DNA of 42,881 nucleotides, taken from NCBI GenBank assembly GCA_958346935.1, contig CATVTM010000008.1, forward strand, positions 1-42,881, written 5' to 3'. The notes under the pieces were generated by a model that was not told the DNA's origin, did not search any database, and was given only the letters and a program-made list of their open reading frames with translations. A program made the translations under genes and the position numbers. The stretch is from an uncultured Collinsella sp. GTDB taxonomy: Bacteria; Actinomycetota; Coriobacteriia; Coriobacteriales; Coriobacteriaceae. Of this stretch, positions 15,321 through 23,774 are shown piece by piece. The first letter of the stretch is position 1. Every line of letters begins with the position of its first letter.

Positions 15321-16218
15321 TGTGAAGAAGCGCGGTGGATTAGGCCGTGGACTAAACGCGCTCGTGTCTGAAGCTGAATATGAGACCGGTGGTTCTGCAG
15401 CTTCAGCTTCAAATGCTGCAGCAGAAACGAAGCTTCCGATTGAAGATATCGTTCCAAACCCGAATCAGCCACGTATTCACTTCAATGAAACTGAACTCAG
15501 GGAGTTGTCCGAGTCAATTCAGGAACACGGTGTTTTGCAACCGCTGTTGGTTCGCAAACATGGTAACGGTTATGAGATCATTGCCGGTGAACGCCGTTAT
15601 CAGGCGTCGAAACTTGCTGGTCTTGAAGAACTGCCCGTCATCATTAAAGATGTTAATGATGAAGAGATGCTTGCCCTGGCGCTTATCGAGAATCTTCAAC
15701 GTTCCGATTTGAATCCCGTTGAAGAGGCAAAGGGGTATCGCCAGCTTATCGATGCAAGTGGTATGACGCAGGAGGCATTGTCGAAGGCCGTAAGCAAGTC
15801 ACGCTCTGCAATTACAAACTCACTGCGCCTTCTCGATCTCCCCGAAGTAGTTCAGCAGATGATTTTTGAGGGTAAACTTACTGCTGGTCACGCACGTGCG
15901 ATTCTTGCAGTTCCCTATGAGGATGCTCGAATTCGACTTGCAGAGAAGGTTGTTGCGGAGGGCCTTTCCGTAAGAGCGACAGAAAATCTTGCTCCATTGT
16001 TTTCTGCCGGAGAGACACCTAAGACGCCGCGGCCTGCAACGCCTCAGTCTTTTAAAAAGGCTGCGCGTGTACTTCGTCAGGTATTTAATACCAACGTGCG
16101 TGTGAAGAGCTTGCGTGGAAAGAATAAGATTGAGATTGAGTTTAAAGACGAGGAAGAGCTCTCTCGTATTCTTGGTGAAATGATTCAGTTTGACCAAGGA
16201 GGCCAAGATGAGGAATAA
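15313..16218 (+). CDS. parB: Chromosome partitioning protein ParB
   Basis: ParB binds parS, hydrolyses CTP and slides as a clamp to build the partition complex. The 301-residue product has the N-terminal ParA-activating motif GGLGRGLNAL (8-17), the CTP-binding box GERRYQA (92-98), a helix-turn-helix around residues 156-182 and a C-terminal dimerisation region. The GTG start overlaps parA, so the two are coupled. The three perfect parS sites upstream support that it is functional. The next gene starts inside its last codons. Confidence 0.97.
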   Translation: MPSVKKRGGLGRGLNALVSEAEYETGGSAASASNAAAETKLPIEDIVPNPNQPRIHFNETELRELSESIQEHGVLQPLLVRKHGNGYEIIAGERRYQASKLAGLEELPVIIKDVNDEEMLALALIENLQRSDLNPVEEAKGYRQLIDASGMTQEALSKAVSKSRSAITNSLRLLDLPEVVQQMIFEGKLTAGHARAILAVPYEDARIRLAEKVVAEGLSVRATENLAPLFSAGETPKTPRPATPQSFKKAARVLRQVFNTNVRVKSLRGKNKIEIEFKDEEELSRILGEMIQFDQGGQDEE

Positions 16219-16462
16219 GATTTTTACTGCGATTGCATTGGCGACGACTGTCGCGGCTGGTGCCTTTGCTGGTTATAAGATCGCGACGGACGATGAACTT
16301 CGAGGTCGTTTGCTTCGTGGCGCGCAAGATATCGTTGATACATCCAAGAAGAAAATGGATGTTATGACAGAAGATGTTGCCATACGTACTGCTCAGGTAA
16401 CGAAGAATCCCAAGATTAATCAAGGTTGGGTTAGCAACCAATGGGAAAATGTAGGCTATTAG
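16208..16462 (+). CDS. Small membrane-anchored protein downstream of parB
   Basis: The product is 84 residues: a short basic start (MRNK), one hydrophobic segment (about 5-24, Ala/Gly-rich), then a charged helical stretch. It resembles YtxH-type single-pass small proteins in layout, but I cannot assign a family. The ATG follows AAGGAGG at good spacing and overlaps the parB stop, which makes it part of the parAB operon. Its function is unknown; a membrane partner for the partition complex would be speculation. Confidence 0.75.
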   Translation: MRNKIFTAIALATTVAAGAFAGYKIATDDELRGRLLRGAQDIVDTSKKKMDVMTEDVAIRTAQVTKNPKINQGWVSNQWENVGY

Positions 16463-16587
16463 GTACCTAACAATTACTCAGCATATTTTGAGAGGCCCTT
16501 ATCTAATTCATGAGACAAGGACCCCTTATTTTGGCCGTAAAACATGGGACAGCCAGCAGCATATTCAAAATTAAGGACAATAAATGA

Positions 16588-16624
16588 AACGACCCCGGTT
16601 GCATATTCTGCAACCGGGGTCGTT
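16588..16624. terminator. Convergent terminator hairpin between parB operon and rlmN
   Basis: A perfect 16-bp stem (16588-16603 with 16609-16624) with a 5-base loop. No long T run follows on either strand, so termination may be weak or factor-assisted. It lies between converging genes and could serve both. Confidence 0.7.
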
Positions 16625-16627
16625 CGA

Positions 16628-16643
16628 TGTTTCACATGAAACG
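16628..16643. other. parS-like site near the rlmN 3' end
   Basis: The 16 bases tgtttcacatgaaacg match the parS consensus at 14 of 16 positions and lie four bases from the convergent hairpin. It is a possible weak ParB site about 2.2 kb from the perfect triplet. Confidence 0.55.
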
Positions 16644-16661
16644 TTTTGGGGTGCGACTCCC

Positions 16662-17714
16662 CTATGCGTTCTTCTGAACTTTGAAGCGCTGCTTCAGCTG
16701 TCCGCAAGCTGCGTCAATATCGTTACCACGGGAGTTACGAATCGTGGTCTCGATGCCACGGGACTCTAGACGACGCTGAAGATCCTCAACCTTATGAATC
16801 GGCGACGGCTTGAGCGGGCTACCCTCGATGTCGTTAAGCTGAATGAGGTTAACGTGGCACAGCGTTCCCTCGCAGAAGTCGCAGAGCGCCTGCATCTCGG
16901 GATTCGTATCGTTGACGCCTTCGATCATGGCATACTCATAGGTTGGGCGGCGGCCGGTCTTCTCGGTGTAGAGCTGAAGCGCTTCGTGAAGGCGAAGCAG
17001 CGTGTACTTCTTAACACCGGGCATGAGCTTATTGCGCGTCGACTGGATGGCGGAATGCAGGGAAACGGCAAGCGTGAACTGCTCGGGGATATCGGCAAAT
17101 TTGCGAATACCGGGAATAACGCCGCTGGTAGAGACGGTGAGGTGACGAGCGCCGATACCGATGCCATCGGGGTCGTTGAGGATACGCAGTGCCTTGAGAA
17201 CCTCGTCGTAGTTGGCAAACGGCTCGCCCTGGCCCATGAAGACAACGCTTGTGGCACGCTCGCCAAAGTCGTTGGATACATGAAGCACCTGGTCGACGAT
17301 CTCTTGAGCGGTCAGAGAGCGCTTGAGGCCGTTGAGACCGGTAGCGCAAAAGGCGCAGCCCATGCCGCAGCCTGCCTGAGTGGAAACGCAGACGGAAAGT
17401 TTGTTACGACGGGGCATGCCGACAGTCTCGACGGAAATGCCATCGTGGTACTCGAGCAGATACTTGCGCGAGCCATCTTTGGAAACCTGCTTGGTGAGTT
17501 CAGTTGGCGTATCAAAGGCAAAAGCCTCTTTAAGCTGCTCACGGAAAGCCTTGGGAAGGTTGGTCATATCGTCAAACGAACAAACGTTCTTCTCAAAGAC
17601 CCATTCGATGAGCTGCTTCGCGCGGAAGGCGGGCTGGCCAAGTTCGGCCACGAGCTCGCGAATATCGTTTTGGCTCAAGTCGCGAATGTCCTGAGATTTA
17701 GTCCTGGGATTCAT
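16662..17714 (-). CDS. rlmN: 23S rRNA/tRNA adenine C2-methyltransferase RlmN
   Basis: RlmN is a radical-SAM enzyme that methylates C2 of A2503 in 23S rRNA and of A37 in some tRNAs. The 350-residue product carries the cluster motif CGMGCAFC (Cys116, Cys120, Cys123) and a C-terminal catalytic cysteine in AACGQL (Cys337). An N-terminal accessory domain (about 1-95) precedes the barrel. It is transcribed leftward, head-on to replication, and diverges from ddl. Assignment to RlmN, not Cfr, is based on the overall N-terminal sequence. Confidence 0.95.
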   Translation of the reverse strand: MNPRTKSQDIRDLSQNDIRELVAELGQPAFRAKQLIEWVFEKNVCSFDDMTNLPKAFREQLKEAFAFDTPTELTKQVSKDGSRKYLLEYHDGISVETVGMPRRNKLSVCVSTQAGCGMGCAFCATGLNGLKRSLTAQEIVDQVLHVSNDFGERATSVVFMGQGEPFANYDEVLKALRILNDPDGIGIGARHLTVSTSGVIPGIRKFADIPEQFTLAVSLHSAIQSTRNKLMPGVKKYTLLRLHEALQLYTEKTGRRPTYEYAMIEGVNDTNPEMQALCDFCEGTLCHVNLIQLNDIEGSPLKPSPIHKVEDLQRRLESRGIETTIRNSRGNDIDAACGQLKQRFKVQKNA

Positions 17715-17799
17715 GGAAGCCTTTCGATTTTGGGGAAACGTAGAGGGTATCGCTACAATATGGTATCAGCTGCAGAAATTATAGAGGAGGAGTCTGCCC

Positions 17800-18765
17800 A
17801 TGCCGGGTAAAAGCCTAGAGAACATGCACGTAGCGGTCTTGGCGGGCGGTCATTCCGCCGAGCGCGAGATCTCGCTCGATTCGGGAAAGAACGTTGTGGT
17901 GGCACTGAGGGAAGCCGGCTACACCTCGGTGGAGCTGCTTGACACGGCCGCTGATGACTTTATGGTAACCATGGCGACCGGCGGATTCGATGTGGCATTT
18001 ATCGCCATGCACGGCGCCGGCGGTGAGGATGGCGCCATGCAGGGTGCCATGGAGACCCTGGGTATCCCCTACACGGCCTCGGGCGTACTTGCCAGCGCCT
18101 GCGGTGCCGACAAGGAGGTCTCTAAGCTCCTATACGCCAAGGCGGGCATTCCCATTGCCCCCGGCCTTGCGCTCGAGGTGGGCGACGAAGTCGATATCGA
18201 TCATATCGTCGAGGTTTGTGGCGAGCGCTGCTTTGTGAAGCCGGCCGTCAACGGTTCCAGCTATGGCATTTCCCTGGTCCATGAGCCCTCCGAGCTGCCC
18301 GCGGCAATCGCCAAGGCGTTTGAGTACGGCGACAAAGTGCTGGTCGAGAAGTGCATCGAGGGTACCGAGATCACCGTCGGCGTATACGGCGAAGATGACG
18401 TGCGCGCCCTGCCGATTGTCGAGATTCGTAAGCCCGAGGACTGCGAGTTCTACGATCTGGACGTGAAGTATGTCGACCCTACGGATATCCATCGCATTCC
18501 GGCGCAGATTTCACCCGAGAATTACGCTCGCGCTCAGGAACTTGCCTGTGCCGCTCACAAGGCCCTCGGTTGCCTGGGTATCTCGCGCAGCGACTTTATT
18601 GTGAGCGAGGACGGCCCCGTTATCCTCGAGACCAATACCATTCCCGGCATGACCGATACGTCGCTGTATCCGGATGAGATCCGCCACACCGACGACATGA
18701 CGTTCCCGCAGGTCTGTGACAGCCTGATCCGTATGGGCCTTCGTCGAGCGGGCATTGCATGCTAA
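17800..18765 (+). CDS. ddl: D-alanine--D-alanine ligase
   Basis: Ddl joins two D-alanines with ATP for the peptidoglycan stem peptide. The 321-residue ATP-grasp protein shows the N-terminal GGHSAEREISLDSG, the central FVKPAVNGSSYGIS and the metal-binding ETNTIPGMT. The ATG follows GAGGAGG. A -10-like TACAAT lies at 17754-17759. The stop overlaps the start of the next gene by seven bases, which is unusual company for ddl and suggests coupling. Confidence 0.95.
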   Translation: MPGKSLENMHVAVLAGGHSAEREISLDSGKNVVVALREAGYTSVELLDTAADDFMVTMATGGFDVAFIAMHGAGGEDGAMQGAMETLGIPYTASGVLASACGADKEVSKLLYAKAGIPIAPGLALEVGDEVDIDHIVEVCGERCFVKPAVNGSSYGISLVHEPSELPAAIAKAFEYGDKVLVEKCIEGTEITVGVYGEDDVRALPIVEIRKPEDCEFYDLDVKYVDPTDIHRIPAQISPENYARAQELACAAHKALGCLGISRSDFIVSEDGPVILETNTIPGMTDTSLYPDEIRHTDDMTFPQVCDSLIRMGLRRAGIAC

Positions 18766-21653
18766 TCGAGGACGCGGTTTCGTCAGGAACGCCGCAGTTT
18801 GTCATCGACTCCTATGCCACGCTTGCCGACCGCGCCAAAACGCAGTCCTTCGGCCTCATCGAGGAAGATGTGATTGTCCTCGATACCGAGACCACGGGTC
18901 TTTCGGTGCAGGACAACGAGCTGATCGAGATCTCAGCGGCCCGTCTTTCGGGCCGCGAGGTCATCGACCGCTTCGATACCTTCGTGCATCCCAAACAGCT
19001 GATTCCCGCCGAGATTACCGAGCTCACGAGCATTACAAATGCCGATGTGGCAGATGCCCCGTCGGCCGTTGAGGCCGTCGCCGCTCTCGCCGATTTTGTC
19101 GGCGGTTGCCCGGTGATCGCACATAACGCCACGTTCGACCGCTCGTTTATCGAGTCGGTCAAAGGCGGCGTCAACGTGAGCGATATTTGGATCGATTCGC
19201 TGGCGCTGTCGCGCATCGCGCTTCCGCGCCTGGCCTCGCACAAACTGTCTTTTATGGCCGATCTGTTTGGCTGTGACTCGGTATCACACCGTGCCAATGC
19301 CGACGTCGACGCCCTGTGCGGCGTATGGCGCGTGTTGCTCGTGGCGCTCACCGACTTGCCCCAGGGCCTCATGGCGCGCCTAGCCGACATGCATCCGGAT
19401 GTGCCTTGGTCCTATCGTCCTATCTTCTCATTCTTGGCAGGGCAGAACCCTGGTTCTATCTTCTCTCTCAGCGCCGCTCGTGCTGACGTTCTCAAGGCCG
19501 ATCGCGCCGACGATCGGGTGGACGCCGACGAACTGCCGGTCCTCAAGATGCCGAGTCGTGAGGAGATTGAGGCAGACTATGCGCCAGGTGGTCTGGTCAA
19601 TCGCATGTATCCCACCTACGAGCCGCGTGATGAGCAGATCGCGATGGCGCTCGAGGTCCGCGATGCGCTGGTCACGGGCACCCATCGTGTAATTGAGGCG
19701 GGCACGGGCGTCGGCAAATCGATGGCCTATCTGGTGCCTTTTGCCGAGGCAGCGCGCCGTAACAACATTACCGTTGGTATTGCGACCAAATCGAACAATC
19801 TTGCCGACCAGCTCATGTACCACGAGCTGCCAAAACTTGCCGAGCAACTGGACGGTGGTCTGTCATTTTGCACTCTCAAGGGGTATGACCACTATCCGTG
19901 CCTGCGCAAGCTTGAGCGCATGAGCCGCGGCCAGGTCGAGATTACCACCAAGCGCGATCCGGCGGACACGCTCACGGCGGTCGCGGTCATTATGGCGTAC
20001 GTCTGCCAATCAGCCGATGGCGACCTCGACTCGCTCGGCATTCGGTGGCGCAGCGTCAACCGTCCCGACTTTACGACGGCCTCGCGCGAGTGTGCTCGTC
20101 GCCTCTGCCCGTTTTTCCCTGATAAATGTTTGGTCCACGGCGCTCGCCGTCGTGCGGCGCATGCCGATGTGGTGGTCACCAACCATTCCCTGCTGTTCCG
20201 CAACGTCGCGGCCGAGGGCAGGATTTTGCCTCCGATTCGTCATTGGGTAATCGACGAGGCCCATTCCATCGAGCGCGAGGCGCGCCGTCAGTGGGCGCGT
20301 GTGGTGTCGGCGGACGAATCACGCGTTCTGTTTGAGCGTCTGGGTGGCTCGAGCACCGGCGCGCTAAGCCAAGTTTCCCGTGATTTGGCAACCTCCGAGG
20401 GCTCTACGCTCTATCTGGGCCTTACTGCCAAGGCGACGTCGACGGTTGCGCGCGCGAGCATGGCGATCGCCGGCGTGTTCGATGGCGTTCGCGAGCTCGG
20501 TCGCCGTGCCCGTGGGGGCTATGACAATGCCAATCTATGGATTGGCCCCGAGCTGCGCGAATCTGACGACTGGCATGATTTCTTACCGTCGGCCTACACT
20601 GGCATCGACGCATTGGAACAAGCTGACAAGAGCGTCGACGCGCTGGTGCAAGCCGTCGCCGCCGACAAGCCCGAGGTTGTTGTCGACCTGGGTGATATCT
20701 CGCGCCGCCTGCACGAGCTGGCCGAGAACCTCAAGCTCATCATTGATGGTACCGATGAACACTACGTGTATTCGCTGCAGGTCAATCGCAGGCTGCGTGC
20801 CGGCGGAGAGTCTATGACCGCAGAGCGCATCGACATTGGCGAGGCCTTGGCAACCGAGTGGCTGCCCGAGGTTCACACGGCTATCTTTGCCTCGGCGACC
20901 ATGACGGTGTCCAAAAGCTTTGAACACTTTAACCACGCGGTCGGCCTCGATCGCATCGGTGCTTCAACATCCTCATCACTGCACTTGGACTCGAGCTACG
21001 ACTTCGATTCGAACATGGCTGTAGTCGTTGCGGGCGATATCCCCGATCCGCGCGATCGTGAGAGCTATCTTACGGCGCTCGAGCGCGTGCTGGTCGACGC
21101 CCATCTTGCCATGGGCGGATCGGTGCTCACGTTGTTCACCAATCGGCGCGACATGGAAGACCTGTACGCCCGCGTTGAGCCCAAGATGGCCCGTGCGGGT
21201 CTGGAGCTCAACTGCCAGCAGCGCAACTCATCTCCTCGTCGCCTACGCGACCGGTTTATCAACGAGCCAACCTCGTCGCTTTTTGCGCTTAAGGCCTTCT
21301 GGGAGGGGTTTGACGCCAGCGGCGAGACGCTGCGCTGCGTCATCATTCCCAAGCTGCCGTTCTCGAGCCCCACGGACCCGCTCTCGTGCGAGCGCAATCT
21401 GCGCGAAGACCGCGCTTGGGCGCGCTATTCGCTGCCCGAGGCGGTGCTCGAGGTCAAGCAGGCGGCCGGCCGCCTTATCCGCTCGTCGACCGACTGCGGC
21501 GTGCTGATTCTGGCCGACCCGCGCCTGGTGACGAAGGGCTACGGAAAGAAGTTCTTAACGTCGCTGCCCACGAGCTCCTACCAGCGCATCGAATCGGCGC
21601 AGATCGGTCACTATCTGCAACTGTGGCGCGCACGCCACGAGCGGCGGCGCTAA
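18759..21653 (+). CDS. dinG: DnaQ-like exonuclease fused to DinG/XPD-type helicase
   Basis: The N-terminal domain (about 1-190) is a DEDDh 3'-5' exonuclease: LDTETTGL (Asp42, Glu44), HNATFD and HRANADVDAL. The rest is an XPD-like superfamily 2 DNA helicase: Walker A EAGTGVGKS (about 314-322), a cysteine set around CARRLCPFFPDKC (about 445-460) that fits a 4Fe-4S cluster, DEAH at about 499-502, and C-terminal motifs LKAFWEGFD and QAAGRLIRS. At 964 residues it matches the Gram-positive DinG type, where the two domains are fused. In E. coli DinG unwinds R-loops and damage-related structures; in B. subtilis the fused protein acts mainly as a nuclease. Translation likely couples to ddl through the overlap. 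Confidence 0.92.
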   Translation: MLIEDAVSSGTPQFVIDSYATLADRAKTQSFGLIEEDVIVLDTETTGLSVQDNELIEISAARLSGREVIDRFDTFVHPKQLIPAEITELTSITNADVADAPSAVEAVAALADFVGGCPVIAHNATFDRSFIESVKGGVNVSDIWIDSLALSRIALPRLASHKLSFMADLFGCDSVSHRANADVDALCGVWRVLLVALTDLPQGLMARLADMHPDVPWSYRPIFSFLAGQNPGSIFSLSAARADVLKADRADDRVDADELPVLKMPSREEIEADYAPGGLVNRMYPTYEPRDEQIAMALEVRDALVTGTHRVIEAGTGVGKSMAYLVPFAEAARRNNITVGIATKSNNLADQLMYHELPKLAEQLDGGLSFCTLKGYDHYPCLRKLERMSRGQVEITTKRDPADTLTAVAVIMAYVCQSADGDLDSLGIRWRSVNRPDFTTASRECARRLCPFFPDKCLVHGARRRAAHADVVVTNHSLLFRNVAAEGRILPPIRHWVIDEAHSIEREARRQWARVVSADESRVLFERLGGSSTGALSQVSRDLATSEGSTLYLGLTAKATSTVARASMAIAGVFDGVRELGRRARGGYDNANLWIGPELRESDDWHDFLPSAYTGIDALEQADKSVDALVQAVAADKPEVVVDLGDISRRLHELAENLKLIIDGTDEHYVYSLQVNRRLRAGGESMTAERIDIGEALATEWLPEVHTAIFASATMTVSKSFEHFNHAVGLDRIGASTSSSLHLDSSYDFDSNMAVVVAGDIPDPRDRESYLTALERVLVDAHLAMGGSVLTLFTNRRDMEDLYARVEPKMARAGLELNCQQRNSSPRRLRDRFINEPTSSLFALKAFWEGFDASGETLRCVIIPKLPFSSPTDPLSCERNLREDRAWARYSLPEAVLEVKQAAGRLIRSSTDCGVLILADPRLVTKGYGKKFLTSLPTSSYQRIESAQIGHYLQLWRARHERRR

Positions 21654-22567
21654 AGCGGACAGACGAGGGTTTTTGCCATATCGCACAGACGCTTTGACAG
21701 GGTGGGGTCATCCAAGATGCGGATGGCTCCGCCCGCTGCGATTATCTGGCTCAGTAGCCAACGCTCGGAGCCGTAATGCACGGTTACCGTTGCCATGTCT
21801 GCCCCGCTGCGCTCGATGAGGGTGATGCCGGCCCAGTCCAGATGCTCCGCCATATCGAATGGCATCAAGAGTTTTGCGCTACGCTGCGTCCGGGCAAGGG
21901 AATCGTGGAGGGATGCAACGTCCGGTGCGTGAGGCACGACGGAGTCTTCCGTCAGGGCGAGTCCCTCGATTTTATCCATGCGATAGGTGCGCTGCTCATC
22001 GACTGCGATGTCCCAGGCAATCAGGTATGTTTGGTCGCCGTTTGCCGTAATGCGCAAGGGGTCGACCAGACGCTCGCGTGGCCGTGCATCGTCCATCGAA
22101 CGATACGAGATGAGGCAGCGAACGCCGTCCTGAATGGCGCAGCTCAGCTGCTGCCAGTGCGACCCGTGGTTGACGGTGTCAAAGACGCGCTGGTTATAGC
22201 CGAGCTCTTCGGGTAGAAGAGCGTGTCGAATCCGAGCTGCCGTCTGCGGCTCGATCCCCAACGATTCAAGTTCGTGGTTGAGCACGGCGCCCTCGGCGGC
22301 ACTCAAGCGCAACGGTAGCACACGTCCGGCGTCACCGGTGAGGACCACACGCTCGCCGTGGCATTCGCAGATGATACGCGCACCCGATTCTCGGTCCGCG
22401 AGCGTCGAGACGATCTCGAGAATCTCGTCGAGCGACGCCCCCGTGATGTCAAAGCGACTGCAAATCTCGTTTCGAGTCATGCCGTTCTCGCCGGCGGCGT
22501 AGAGGGCCTCCATGATGTCGATGGCGCGCGAGAGCCTCTGCTCGCTGGTGAGTTTACGCACGGGCAT
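21650..22567 (-). CDS. WYL-domain transcriptional regulator (PafC-like)
   Basis: The 305-residue protein has an N-terminal helix-turn-helix (about 10-75), a middle linker, and a WYL domain (about 135-235) with the segment VRCLISYRSMDD followed by LRITANGDQTYLIAWD and RTYRMDKIEGL. WYL domains bind nucleic acid or nucleotides and control DNA-damage and defence genes in many bacteria. It overlaps the upstream WYL gene by 14 bases, a tandem arrangement like PafB-PafC of Actinobacteria, which activate the mitomycin response. It converges with dinG, with which it overlaps by four bases at the stops. Confidence 0.87.
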   Translation of the reverse strand: MPVRKLTSEQRLSRAIDIMEALYAAGENGMTRNEICSRFDITGASLDEILEIVSTLADRESGARIICECHGERVVLTGDAGRVLPLRLSAAEGAVLNHELESLGIEPQTAARIRHALLPEELGYNQRVFDTVNHGSHWQQLSCAIQDGVRCLISYRSMDDARPRERLVDPLRITANGDQTYLIAWDIAVDEQRTYRMDKIEGLALTEDSVVPHAPDVASLHDSLARTQRSAKLLMPFDMAEHLDWAGITLIERSGADMATVTVHYGSERWLLSQIIAAGGAIRILDDPTLSKRLCDMAKTLVCPL

Positions 22568-23576
22568 GCTCGTGCACCGTCCTTTCGATGAGGTGGTTCC
22601 ACGCCTGTTTGAGCGATTTGGGGGCCATGGGCCTCATGCCGTCCATGGCGTGGGCCATGCAAAATGAAGCGGCGGCTTCAAGGTCGCGCACGTCAACGGT
22701 CCAGATCCATCCCGCATCGGTGTGTGCGAGCTTACCTCGCCCGCGCGTGAGACCGTTGATCATATCGATCTGCGTCTGCGGGGCGAATGAGAACGTAGCT
22801 GCAACGGGCGGTCGGTCGGCAAAATCGAATTCAAAGAACAGGTAGTCGTTGAGGTTGAAGTCCGCAGGGATGGTGTAGGTCTTCGAAGGACGCCAAGCGC
22901 GAACGATACGGTCGCAGCGGAATGTCCTGATGTCGTCGGTGGCATTGTCGAGGCCGCAGAAGTACGCCACGCCCTCGCGCTCGAACATGCCGTAGACGCA
23001 GACGGTACGCTCTTTTTGCTCACCGCGTCCGTTCTGATATAAAAATCGCAGCGCGCATCGCTCGGCAAAGGAGCTCCAAACCGCATCGACGGTGGGAGAG
23101 CGGCTGATCGTCGCCTCGTCCGCCGTCGTCCTGCCGGTGAGGTAGGCAATCTTGGAGCGAATATCGGCAAGCGGCGCGGCAAAGGTGGAAGAGCCGCTTG
23201 CAAGCGTTTGGTCGATGGCGTTGAGTAGGATGTCGGCGTCGTCTGCGGTGATGAGGCCGCCTGCCGCAAACGTGTGCTCGCGGTCGATTGTCCACGAGCT
23301 TTCCTCGGTCTCCTGCGCACCGGCGGGGCGAACCTCCTTGATTAAGATGCCACGCTCGAGCAGTTTGTCACGATCGCGCCGAAACTTGCGCTTATCCGAG
23401 TCGATGTTGCCCGAGCCATATCCCAGGTCAGAATCCAAGACGATCTGCTCGGTCGTCAGCGGTTCGGGGGAGCTGTTGAGCACAAAGAAAAGATTGAGGA
23501 TGCGCTGAGCCGTTTTATCGAAACTGGGCTCCGAATTCCCCTTTTTAATTGTCGCGGTCGCGTCGCTTGCCGTCAT
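22554..23576 (-). CDS. WYL-domain transcriptional regulator (PafB-like)
   Basis: This 340-residue protein begins with a winged helix-turn-helix (about 18-95, DKRKFRRDRDKLLERG) and has a WYL domain at about 165-240 (CALRFLYQNGRGEQKERTV, then VAYFCGLDNATDDIRTFRCDRI). Its ATG follows GCGAGGA, and the next WYL gene starts inside its final codons. The pair probably works as a heterodimer, as PafBC does; that is inferred from arrangement. The gap to the rightward M28-like gene (about 200 bases) must hold both divergent promoters. Confidence 0.87.
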   Translation of the reverse strand: MTASDATATIKKGNSEPSFDKTAQRILNLFFVLNSSPEPLTTEQIVLDSDLGYGSGNIDSDKRKFRRDRDKLLERGILIKEVRPAGAQETEESSWTIDREHTFAAGGLITADDADILLNAIDQTLASGSSTFAAPLADIRSKIAYLTGRTTADEATISRSPTVDAVWSSFAERCALRFLYQNGRGEQKERTVCVYGMFEREGVAYFCGLDNATDDIRTFRCDRIVRAWRPSKTYTIPADFNLNDYLFFEFDFADRPPVAATFSFAPQTQIDMINGLTRGRGKLAHTDAGWIWTVDVRDLEAAASFCMAHAMDGMRPMAPKSLKQAWNHLIERTVHEHARA

Positions 23577-23774
23577 AGAGTCCTCGCATGAGAAGGTGGT
23601 TTGCTGCCATGATTTTAGTCCGATATGGAGATTAGGCTATATCCTTGTCCGCTCGGGGCGTTAAGATGGCCCTAATTAGGTCGTTTGCGCTCGCTCGGGG
23701 TATACTTTCGACTATATACGGTTCTAATGTGCATGCATTGGGCCTATTTGTCGGATTATGGATGTGGAGCGCAC

